64,000 nt of DNA from NCBI GenBank assembly GCA_035455185.1, contig DATIFQ010000036.1, positions 1 to 64,000 on the forward strand. The letters are read 5' to 3'. This document shows positions 50,923 to 59,351 of this stretch, piece by piece. The notes under the pieces are model-generated. The model worked only from the letters and a program-made list of their open reading frames with translations. It did not search any database and was not told the origin of the DNA. The position numbers and the translations under genes are program-made. Every line of letters starts with the position of its first letter. The first letter of the stretch is position 1. This DNA comes from JAEHDI01 sp035455185 (GTDB lineage: Bacteria; Acidobacteriota; Terriglobia; Bryobacterales; Bryobacteraceae).

Positions 50923-53900
50923 TCAGGATCGGATGCCGGCGCCGCGAACCAGCAGGCTCTCGACCTGCGAGGCAGGCAGGGACGCACTGAGCAGATATCC
51001 CTGCACTTTGTCGCACCCGACCGCTCGCAGCGCTTCCATCTGGTTCTCGCTCTCCACTCCCTCGGCGACGACGTCCAGTCCCAAGCCATGCGCCAGTGAT
51101 ACGATCGCCTGAACCAGGGGCATTGTATTGGAGTCGACGTCGAGTTCCTTGACGAACGACCGGTCTATTTTGATCGTGTCGATCGGCAGGCGCCGCAAGT
51201 AGCTGAGCGATGAGTAGCCAGTGCCAAAATCGTCGATCGAGATACTGGCGCCGAGCGCCCGAAGCCGCTCCATCTGGCGGCTCGATTCCTCAAAATCCCG
51301 CATGACGACACTCTCGGTGAGTTCCAACTCCAGGAATGACGGATCGAGACCGCTGTGCGAGAGGACCTGAGCCACGGTTTCGACGAAATCCGCGCGGGCA
51401 AATTGGACGGGTGACACGTTAACGGCGACCTTCACCGGCTCATAGCCCGCCTGCCGCCAGGCGACGGTTTGGCGGCACGCCTCTTCCAGCACCCACGCCC
51501 CGATCTCGACAATCAGGCCGCTTTCCTCAGCCACCGGGATGAACTGGGAGGGCGATATGACGCCGAGCTTCGGGTGGTTCCAAACCAATAGCGCCTCCAG
51601 CGCCGCAAGCCGTCCTTCGATCGCCAGTTGCGGTTGGTAGTACAACTGCAACTCGCCATTCGCCATCGCCCGGCGGAGGGCATTCTCCAATTCCAGTTGC
51701 TCTAGAGCCGCGGCGCCCAGATCCGGTGTAAAGAATTGGTAGATGTTCTTTCCTTGATTCTTGGCGCGGTACATTGCGTTGTCCGCATTCCGGAGCAACG
51801 TGACTGAGTCACGCCCATCCCTGGGGAAGACGCTAATGCCAATGCTGGCGGTCACGAACAGCTCGAATGCATCCACCTTGAACGGGGTCTTCAGAGCATC
51901 AAGTAGTTTCTGCGCGACCCGCGTAGTGTCGGAAGGGTCTCGAAGCTCGGTCAAAATCAACTGGAACTCGTCACCGCCCATCCGGCCCAGGCTGTCGGTG
52001 CGCCTGAGACAACTCTCAAAGCGTCTCGATACCTGCTGCAACAGGGCGTCGCCAATGGCGTGTCCGAGGGTATCGTTGATCTGTTTGAAGCGATCGAGGT
52101 CGATGAACAGCACCGCAACGTGCCAGCCATGACGCGTAGCCTGGTCGAGCGCCTGATGAAGCCGGTCCTCAAACAAAAACCTGTTGGGCAGACCTGTAAG
52201 GGCATCGTGCATGGCCTGGTAGGCCAGCCTGTCGTTCAGTTGACGCTGTTCGACGGCTACCGCTGCCAAGCGGCCGGCCATGTCCACGAGTTCGATTACA
52301 GCGGGAGAGGCTTCGTGCTGCTCGCGAAGGTAGATCATAAATACCCCGAGCGCCCTGCCATCGCCCGACAGGATGGGGGAACACCAGCAAGAGCGCAAGC
52401 CGAGATTCCGAAGCAGTGCGGCCTCTCGCCGGAAAAGCGGATCGGCAGCCAGATTCGGGATCAGGAGCGGTTTGCCCAGGAGTGCCGTCTCGCACGGTCC
52501 GAGGGCGGTCGTCACATCAAGCCCGTCAAAGGCGTCGGCAATCGGCTGTGGAAGGCTCGGCGCGGCCCCGGGGTGCAGACGTCCGTCGCGCACCAGCAGG
52601 ACCGAACAGAGGAGATCGGAACACTGGTTCTCAACCAGATTCGCCAACCTCGCGAGTACGGTTTCCAAAGGACCGTTGCTGGCTACAAGTTCAAGAACCT
52701 GGTTGCGGTCCCGCTCCAGTATCTCAGCCCGCTTTCGATCGGTCGTCTCTCGCAATACGGAAACCCAATAGGTGAAGGCGCCACGCTCGTCGACGATCGG
52801 AACGATGTTCAGGTCGACCCAGAACTCGGAGCCATCCTTACGGTAGTGAATCAGTTCAACCCGGGCCGTTTCCCAGCGGCGGACGGCGGCACATATCTGA
52901 TCCAGAACCGCCTCGTCGGTTTTCGGGCCGTGAAGTATTCGGGGAGTCCTGCCCGCGGACTCCACATCCGAGTAGCCGGTAATCCGGGAGAACGCATCGT
53001 TGACGTAGACGATGCGCGAGCCGAGGGGGTCGTCCGGGTCCGCCTCAGCCACCATGACGCCATCGTTGGAATTCACGACCACGGATTTCAAGAGCCGCAA
53101 TTGCGCCTCGGCTCTTTTTCGCTCCGTGATGTCGCGAGCGATCCCCTGGACGCCGACCGGGATGCCTTTGCGGAAGAGCAGGCGGGTGCTCACTTCCAGA
53201 ATGATCCGCCGGTTGTCTTTCGTGACGATGGTGACCTCATAGGTCGTTTGCGGCGCACCACCGAGCTTCTGCTGGATCATCTCGATGGTAAGGCGCTGAG
53301 ACTCCGGGTCAAGAACCTGAAAAATGTTCATCTTCAGCGCATCTTCACGGCTATAGCCGGTGATGCGCTGGGCTGCCTTGTTGGCTGACGTGAAATTGCC
53401 GTGAAGGTCGTGGGTATAGACGACGTCGCTTGCGTTCTCGAACAATTCGCGATAGCGGTCATCGCCGAACCCGGGGTTTTCCGCGGCGGCGATGGTCTTG
53501 GCGACCGAGGCCCGAAGCTCCCCTTCCGCCATGGCCATACCGGCAAGATCACGAAGCGCCGCGATCTGAGGCGGATCGAGTTCGCGCGTCGTGGTGTCCA
53601 TGACGCAAAGAGTCCCGATGTTCGCTCCGGTGGGAGTCCGCAAGGGGACCCCGGCGTAAAACCGGACCTTGTGTGACCCGGTCACGAGCGGACAGGTGCG
53701 GAAACGGTCGTCCCCAAGGGCATCGGGCACCACCATCACCTGATCGGACAGAATTGTGTGGGTGCAGAAGGAAGAAGCTCGCGGAATCTCGCGGATACCG
53801 AGCCCGTGTGAAGCCTTGATGTGCTGGCTGTCGCGGTCTATGACACTGATAGCGGTGAACGGCACACCGAACAGGCGGGCTACCAGCCCAGCCAGGCGGT

Positions 53901-53991
53901 CGAAAACAGCACCGGAGAGAACGTCCGGAACGACATAGCTCTGTAACTCCGCTAGCCTCTGTTCCTCGTTCTCGGGTAACTGACCGTCCAT
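50923..53991 (-). CDS. GAF-PAS-PAS-GAF-GGDEF-EAL cyclic-di-GMP protein
   Basis: 1022 residues without membrane segments. Domains in order: GAF (~20-160), PAS (~175-295), PAS (~300-420), GAF (~430-590), GGDEF (~595-760) and EAL (~775-1010). The cyclase motif GGDEF is intact at 672-676, with an RRTD inhibitory site five residues before it. The EAL motif is E799-A-L-L-V803, where the usual Arg is Val; the other phosphodiesterase residues (ELTESVV, DDFGTGYSSL, IKIDRSFV, EGVE) are present. It is a cytosolic sensor that makes and perhaps degrades c-di-GMP. Confidence 0.93.
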   Translation of the reverse strand: MDGQLPENEEQRLAELQSYVVPDVLSGAVFDRLAGLVARLFGVPFTAISVIDRDSQHIKASHGLGIREIPRASSFCTHTILSDQVMVVPDALGDDRFRTCPLVTGSHKVRFYAGVPLRTPTGANIGTLCVMDTTTRELDPPQIAALRDLAGMAMAEGELRASVAKTIAAAENPGFGDDRYRELFENASDVVYTHDLHGNFTSANKAAQRITGYSREDALKMNIFQVLDPESQRLTIEMIQQKLGGAPQTTYEVTIVTKDNRRIILEVSTRLLFRKGIPVGVQGIARDITERKRAEAQLRLLKSVVVNSNDGVMVAEADPDDPLGSRIVYVNDAFSRITGYSDVESAGRTPRILHGPKTDEAVLDQICAAVRRWETARVELIHYRKDGSEFWVDLNIVPIVDERGAFTYWVSVLRETTDRKRAEILERDRNQVLELVASNGPLETVLARLANLVENQCSDLLCSVLLVRDGRLHPGAAPSLPQPIADAFDGLDVTTALGPCETALLGKPLLIPNLAADPLFRREAALLRNLGLRSCWCSPILSGDGRALGVFMIYLREQHEASPAVIELVDMAGRLAAVAVEQRQLNDRLAYQAMHDALTGLPNRFLFEDRLHQALDQATRHGWHVAVLFIDLDRFKQINDTLGHAIGDALLQQVSRRFESCLRRTDSLGRMGGDEFQLILTELRDPSDTTRVAQKLLDALKTPFKVDAFELFVTASIGISVFPRDGRDSVTLLRNADNAMYRAKNQGKNIYQFFTPDLGAAALEQLELENALRRAMANGELQLYYQPQLAIEGRLAALEALLVWNHPKLGVISPSQFIPVAEESGLIVEIGAWVLEEACRQTVAWRQAGYEPVKVAVNVSPVQFARADFVETVAQVLSHSGLDPSFLELELTESVVMRDFEESSRQMERLRALGASISIDDFGTGYSSLSYLRRLPIDTIKIDRSFVKELDVDSNTMPLVQAIVSLAHGLGLDVVAEGVESENQMEALRAVGCDKVQGYLLSASLPASQVESLLVRGAGIRS

Positions 53992-54052
53992 CGAAACACC
54001 CGAACCGCAACGGTGATCACCAGCGGACCGGACACCGGCTCCTACGTCCTCT

Positions 54053-54058
54053 ACTATA
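54053..54058 (-). promoter_or_regulatory. Possible -10 box of the GGDEF-EAL gene
   Basis: TATAGT on the minus strand, about 62 bases before the ATG at 53991. No convincing -35 is seen at 16-18 bases. The 119-base gap to malQ contains nothing else I can name. Confidence 0.3.
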
Positions 54059-54110
54059 CAAGCGCAGTTGAGTGAGATTCCACCCGGCGCGGCCGTGCTG
54101 GGTTAGGATT

Positions 54111-56375
54111 TCAGTCGTCTCGCATCAGGCGGGAGGTCTTCCGCAGCCAGCCGCGCAACATGGCAGTGAAGTCACGCGCTTGGGGGTCGCTCCGAAATTC
54201 TTCGACGGTGAACTTCACTTTGCGGCGCCAGTTCGGGTATTGCCAAGTGCTGCCAGGCAAGTTTTGCTGGTCTGTCTCCTTCGTCAGATCCTCCAGGGCG
54301 AGCAACATCAGCATTGACGGCGTGGACGCGAGAAATCCAACGACCGCGTTGTGGAGTTCTCCCGAGAGCTCCGGCACGTCCGCGCAGTTTCTGGGGAACC
54401 ATTCCGGAAGGTCTCCACATCGCAAAAGCACGTCCAGCAAATTCTGCTTTTCGCGAGCCCGCACTCCGAGCTGTCTTTGATACGCATCACCGTTGCCGAG
54501 CAGACCGGCGACCCGCCGTGCCTCGATGTCTCTACCCAACCAGAACCCGGTTAGCGTCGGGAGGTCATGTGTCGTGATCGATGCCAAAGACTGGCGGGGA
54601 TACTCGTGGGGAGTTCGGAATTCGTCCTGCTCATTCTTCTCAAAATAGAGCAGCCGGTAGCTCAGTATCCCGAAGCGGCCGAGTTCTTCGCGAATCTTGG
54701 GAGCCACCGTGCCCAAGTCCTCTCCGACCACCAGAACCTGGTTTCTTACACTTTCCAGCGCGAGGATGCGCAACAGGTCTCCATGTTTCTCCAGCACGTA
54801 CGTGCCGTCGGCGGCTTGCCCCCCGTCCGGGATCCAAAAAAGGCGGAAGAACCGCATCACGTGGTCGATGCGTAGCGCGCCGCCGTGACTGCAGTTCCGG
54901 CGAATCGACTCTACGAAGAACCGGTAACCGGTCTCGCTGTGGTATTCGGCATTTGGCGGCGGGAAAGCCCAATCCTGGCCCTCCGGCGCGAACGCATCCG
55001 GCGGCGAACCGACCCGGCAGCCGGACACGTAACAGCGGCGGTGTGCCCAGAAGTCCGACCCGAAGCGATCCGTAGCCAGCGCGAGATCGTGATAGAGACC
55101 GATAGAGAGCCCTTGCCGGCGCGCGTGTTCCTGGGCCTCCTGAAGTTGCAAGTCCGCCAGCCACTGAAGGTACTTGTGAAAGAGCACCAGGGAGGCGTTT
55201 TCCGCAGCGAAGCGCCGGGTCGCTTCCGACTCAGGATCCTGGTACTCGGAGGGCCACTCGGCCCACACCCACGTGTCGGGGTTGCGGGCGTGAATCCACT
55301 CGTCCAGGGCGCAAAAAGTGGCATAACGATCCAGAAGGTCGCTCTCACGTTCGCAGTATCGTCGAAACGCCTCGGCGCGGACGGAGTGGGCGGCGGAACT
55401 TCGGGAAAATTCGCGGAATGCGAGCCGCAGAAAGCGAAGTTTCAAAGCATAGACCCTCTCGTACTCGACGAACGGCGCCGTTCGAAGGGCGCAGATCTCG
55501 GCTTGTACTTCCGGCGAGGGGAAAGCTGCGACCGCCTCGGCGGAGGTCCGAAAGTCCTCGACCCGCTCGACGTCCAGGTAGATAGGGTTCTTGTAGTAAA
55601 TGCAGACGGGGAGATAAGGGCTTGTATTGTATGGCTGGCGGTTGTGAATGGCGTGGAGAGGGTTTAGCGCCACGAACTCCACACCGGCGTCCTCCGCCGC
55701 CCAATCCACGATGCGTTCGAGGTCAGAGAAATCTCCGCATCCCCAGTTCCGCTCCGACCGCAGTCCGTAGAGATTGACCGCTACTCCCGCGGCGCGCCTG
55801 CCCGAAGCCAGACTGGACGGAAGCCAGACCCGATCAGGCGTCACAATCAAACGCATCGTGGCGCAAACCGGGCCATGGTCTCCGCGGACTTGAACACGTA
55901 CGTCGTGGTAGCCAAGAGGAATGCGGAGCGGCACCAACGCTCGAACCTTCCGGAAGCGGCGGCCCCGGAGCTCGGCCGCCTCCACGGAGGGCAGGCCATC
56001 CACGCGAAGATCGAGGCTTTGATGAGTACCATCCTCCAGACGGAATTCCACCGCGACCGGCCAGCCGGCCGCTTCGTCAGGGATCGCCAGCGGGAGTTCC
56101 ACCATGGGTGCGTTTTCGCTGACCACGAGAACAGCAGGCAAAGGCCGCGACCAGGAGCACCACAGTCGTTCCTCCATCGCGCGATCGAGACACTCCTGCG
56201 TATCGCAGGGCACTCCCAACGCTCGGAGGATCGCGGCAATCACGTCCGGCCGGGTGACGACACGATTTCCGAATACGTCCCAGTACTCGCGCTCGATCCC
56301 GAACAGAGAAGCGGCGCGATGAAGCGCCTCTTCGTGACTCTTCGACGGCACAAACGACAACGTTGGCTTGGACAT
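54111..56375 (-). CDS. malQ: 4-alpha-glucanotransferase (GH77)
   Basis: 754 residues, longer than plain MalQ because of an N-terminal beta-rich part (~70-190). It transfers alpha-1,4-glucan segments in maltose and glycogen metabolism. GH77 blocks: LNPLHAIHNRQPYNTSPYLP, nucleophile D504 in GALRIDHVMRFFRL, acid/base E552 in VVGEDLGTV, TTHDLPTLTGFWLG and NLPGSTWQYPNWRRK. No other glycogen gene is close. It is divergent from nuoB over 106 bases. Confidence 0.95.
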   Translation of the reverse strand: MSKPTLSFVPSKSHEEALHRAASLFGIEREYWDVFGNRVVTRPDVIAAILRALGVPCDTQECLDRAMEERLWCSWSRPLPAVLVVSENAPMVELPLAIPDEAAGWPVAVEFRLEDGTHQSLDLRVDGLPSVEAAELRGRRFRKVRALVPLRIPLGYHDVRVQVRGDHGPVCATMRLIVTPDRVWLPSSLASGRRAAGVAVNLYGLRSERNWGCGDFSDLERIVDWAAEDAGVEFVALNPLHAIHNRQPYNTSPYLPVCIYYKNPIYLDVERVEDFRTSAEAVAAFPSPEVQAEICALRTAPFVEYERVYALKLRFLRLAFREFSRSSAAHSVRAEAFRRYCERESDLLDRYATFCALDEWIHARNPDTWVWAEWPSEYQDPESEATRRFAAENASLVLFHKYLQWLADLQLQEAQEHARRQGLSIGLYHDLALATDRFGSDFWAHRRCYVSGCRVGSPPDAFAPEGQDWAFPPPNAEYHSETGYRFFVESIRRNCSHGGALRIDHVMRFFRLFWIPDGGQAADGTYVLEKHGDLLRILALESVRNQVLVVGEDLGTVAPKIREELGRFGILSYRLLYFEKNEQDEFRTPHEYPRQSLASITTHDLPTLTGFWLGRDIEARRVAGLLGNGDAYQRQLGVRAREKQNLLDVLLRCGDLPEWFPRNCADVPELSGELHNAVVGFLASTPSMLMLLALEDLTKETDQQNLPGSTWQYPNWRRKVKFTVEEFRSDPQARDFTAMLRGWLRKTSRLMRDD

Positions 56376-56481
56376 GAATGTGATCAGATGGTTGCGGACG
56401 GCCAGCCGCCGGCAATTGTTCTAAACATTTTATCCGAACCGAGCCGTCTCCTGCGCTGAATGGACATGAGACAATAGAGGC

Positions 56482-57051
<570 letters not shown>

Positions 57052-57091
57052 ACCGGCGGACAGGTGCAGCCGCGGACCTGCCGGAGTCAGG

Positions 57092-57097
57092 TATAAT
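57092..57097 (+). promoter_or_regulatory. Consensus -10 box upstream of rimP
   Basis: TATAAT, a full consensus match, 68 bases before the rimP ATG and between nuoB and the leader hairpin. The -35 region at 17-18 bases is poor (gccgcg), so an activator or a weak promoter is possible. Transcription would begin near 57104. Confidence 0.55.
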
Positions 57098-57117
57098 GAG
57101 GTTGGGTGTCGGGCACC

Positions 57118-57143
57118 AAAAGTGGGCGAAAGCCCACTTTTTT
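57118..57143 (+). terminator. Rho-independent terminator in the rimP leader (possible attenuator)
   Basis: Perfect 10-bp arms aaaagtgggc (57118-57127) and gcccactttt (57132-57141) around gaaa, with a T-run of six ending at 57143. It lies 21 bases before the rimP ATG and just after the TATAAT box. A smaller stem (ggtg/cacc) precedes it. It may end readthrough from nuoB or attenuate the rimP-nusA-infB operon. Confidence 0.75.
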
Positions 57144-57164
57144 GTTGGACACGAAGCACGAGAC

Positions 57165-57629
57165 ATGCACGAAACGGTGATCGATAAGGTCCGGGAGATC
57201 GCCCGGCGCGTCGGAGACTCGGAAGGGATCGAGATCGTCGATGTCGAGATGGCGGGGGCCGGCAACGGCCGCAGGCTGAGGATCTTCATTGACAAACCAT
57301 CCGGCGTTACGCATGCCGATTGCGAATCGATTTCGCAGCAGGTCGGCGCCGTACTGGACGTCGAGGATGTGGTGCCCGGGGGGCGTTATACGCTGGAAGT
57401 CAGTTCGCCGGGGGTGGAACGGAAGCTTACCGGCGCAAGGGACTTTGAGCGGTTCCAGGGCAAGAAGGCGAAGATTGTGCTTCGTGAGCCGGTTGAAAAC
57501 CGGAAGGTTTGGGAGGGGACATTGGCGGGCGTCGCCGATGGCGTTGTCACGATCGAGCCTGCTCCGGGGAAGCAGGTCCGCATTGGCCTCCAGCAGGTCC
57601 AGAGGGCGAATCTGAAGTTCGAGTGGTAA
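57165..57629 (+). CDS. rimP: Ribosome maturation factor RimP
   Basis: 154 residues from the ATG at 57165; an upstream ATG would run through the leader hairpin and is rejected. It helps mature the 30S subunit. Blocks seen: GIEIVDVEMAGAGNGRRLRIFIDKPSGVTHADCESIS, then DVVPGGRYTLEVSSPGVERKL and the C-terminal small domain. It is the first gene of the rimP-nusA-infB operon; nusA starts 35 bases later. Confidence 0.95.
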   Translation: MHETVIDKVREIARRVGDSEGIEIVDVEMAGAGNGRRLRIFIDKPSGVTHADCESISQQVGAVLDVEDVVPGGRYTLEVSSPGVERKLTGARDFERFQGKKAKIVLREPVENRKVWEGTLAGVADGVVTIEPAPGKQVRIGLQQVQRANLKFEW

Positions 57630-57664
57630 TCTCCTGACATTCAGGAAGAAGCAGAGGTTTCGTT

Positions 57665-59233
57665 TTGGGAACGATCTACCAGTCTATTGAGATTCTGAGC
57701 AAGGAGAAGGGCATCGATCCGCAGATCGTGCTGGACGCGGTCAAAGACGCGATGCTTGCTGCGGCGCGGAAGCATTTCCGGACCGAGGAGGAACTCGTTG
57801 CGGATTTCGATCAGCGGGCGGGGTCGATTCAGATCTTCGCCGTCTTCAAGGTGGTCGAAAACGTTGAGGATCCGGTAAAGGAAGTCACTGTGGAGCAGGC
57901 GCGCCGGATTGATCCAGCCGCCGAACTGGGTACGGAAGTGCGGGTTTCCAAACCGACCGACCTGCTGGGCCGGATCTCCGCCCAGACCGCCAAGCAGGTC
58001 ATCCTGCAAAAGGTGCGGGAGGCGGAGCGCGAGACGATCTACCAGGAGTACTCAGGACGGGTCGGCGAACTGGTCAATTGCACGGTAAAGCGGGTTGAGG
58101 GACTGGATCTCGTGGTGGACCTCGGTAAGACCGAAGCTCGCTTACCGAAGAAAGAACAGTCTAAGCTGGAGAGCTTCAGCGTGGGGGAGCGCTTCCGCTG
58201 CGTGATCCGGAGCGTCGAAAAGGCAGGGAAGAACGCCGGCCTGATTGTCTCCCGGGCGGCGCCAGAGTTGGTGATGCGGCTCTTCGAACAGGAAGTCCCG
58301 GAAATCTACGACAACACGGTTGTGATCAAGGGCTGCGCACGGGAAGCAGGTGAACGCACCAAGATCGCCGTCTGGAGCCGTGACCGGGACGTCGATTGCG
58401 TTGGGGCCTGCGTCGGGATGAAGGGCATGCGAGTGCAGTCGATCATCCGCGAACTGCGCGGCGAGAAAATCGACATCATCGAATACTCCGACGATCCGGT
58501 GGTATTCGCCACTCACGCTCTCAGCCCGGCGAAGATATCGAGGGTCACGGTGATCGAGGCTGGCGATAAACACATGGAAGTGATTGTCGACGATTCCCAG
58601 TTATCGCTGGCCATTGGGAAAAAGGGCCAGAACGTCCGCCTGTGCGCCAAACTGCTGGGCTGGCGGATCGACATCAAGAGCGAAGAGGAGAAGCGTCAGG
58701 AAGTTGAGTCGCAAATGGCGGCTCTGGTCGTCCCTGGCGCCCCGGTCTCAGTTCTTATCGACCAGGGCCTCACGGAGAAGACCGTCGAAAAGTTGCTTGA
58801 GGCAGGGGTGTCGACCGTCGAAAAGCTCGGGTCCATGACGCCGGAGGAACTCGAAGAGATCCCTGGCATCGGGCCCAAGATGGTGGAAAAGATCCAGGTC
58901 GCCGTCAACAACTACTACGGACAATACGAAGAGGCGATGGCGGGATCACCGGAAGCTGTTGCGGCGGTGACGGCGGCGATTGAATCGATGCCGCCCGGCG
59001 AAGTCCCCGAGGGACAAGCAGAGCCGGCGGCCGAAGCGATACCCGCTGGGAGCGAACAGTCCGATGCAGTTGCGACGCAGGGGGATTCGCAGATGCCTGA
59101 TGCAGCCGCGTCGGAGGGGGAGTCAACTGACAGCAGGGTTTCCGCACCCGAAGGTGAGTCCAAAGATGAGTCGAAACCACGGGAAAATGGGTCGGGTGAC
59201 GGGGAATCTGATACGATAAAGAACGTGGAGTAG
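57665..59233 (+). CDS. nusA: Transcription termination/antitermination factor NusA
   Basis: 522 residues from a TTG (AGAGG seven bases upstream). Domains in order: N-terminal RNA polymerase-binding domain (1-130), S1 (KVREAERETIYQEYSGRVGELVNCTVKRVE start), KH1 and KH2 (WSRDRDVDCVGACVGMKGMRVQSI, then LAIGKKGQNVRLCAKLLGW) and one helix-hairpin-helix region (TPEELEEIPGIGPKMVEKIQ). The last ~95 residues are a low-complexity acidic Ala/Glu/Pro/Ser tail. It controls pausing, termination and antitermination. Confidence 0.96.
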   Translation: MGTIYQSIEILSKEKGIDPQIVLDAVKDAMLAAARKHFRTEEELVADFDQRAGSIQIFAVFKVVENVEDPVKEVTVEQARRIDPAAELGTEVRVSKPTDLLGRISAQTAKQVILQKVREAERETIYQEYSGRVGELVNCTVKRVEGLDLVVDLGKTEARLPKKEQSKLESFSVGERFRCVIRSVEKAGKNAGLIVSRAAPELVMRLFEQEVPEIYDNTVVIKGCAREAGERTKIAVWSRDRDVDCVGACVGMKGMRVQSIIRELRGEKIDIIEYSDDPVVFATHALSPAKISRVTVIEAGDKHMEVIVDDSQLSLAIGKKGQNVRLCAKLLGWRIDIKSEEEKRQEVESQMAALVVPGAPVSVLIDQGLTEKTVEKLLEAGVSTVEKLGSMTPEELEEIPGIGPKMVEKIQVAVNNYYGQYEEAMAGSPEAVAAVTAAIESMPPGEVPEGQAEPAAEAIPAGSEQSDAVATQGDSQMPDAAASEGESTDSRVSAPEGESKDESKPRENGSGDGESDTIKNVE

Positions 59234-59297
59234 TACTGCATTAGTAGTGTGCCCGGTTGCAGGTGGCTTGTCGGAGTACCGCGAAGGGGGTTTTTCC

Positions 59298-59351
59298 ATG
59301 GGCAGGTTTTGTGTAAACGGACGCTGCCCGCGAGATTTGTTTTATGAGTAA
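59298..59351 (+). CDS. Seventeen-codon ORF overlapping the infB start
   Basis: ATG at 59298 preceded by GGGGG (spacing eight) encodes MGRFCVNGRCPRDLFYE and stops with TAA at 59349-59351, five bases past the first base of infB (ATG at 59344). infB itself has only a weak Shine-Dalgarno sequence. It may serve translational coupling. The CVNGRCPRDL pattern vaguely recalls the start of YlxR (DUF448), which lies between nusA and infB in many bacteria and is missing here, so a remnant is possible. Speculative. Confidence 0.35.
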   Translation: MGRFCVNGRCPRDLFYE

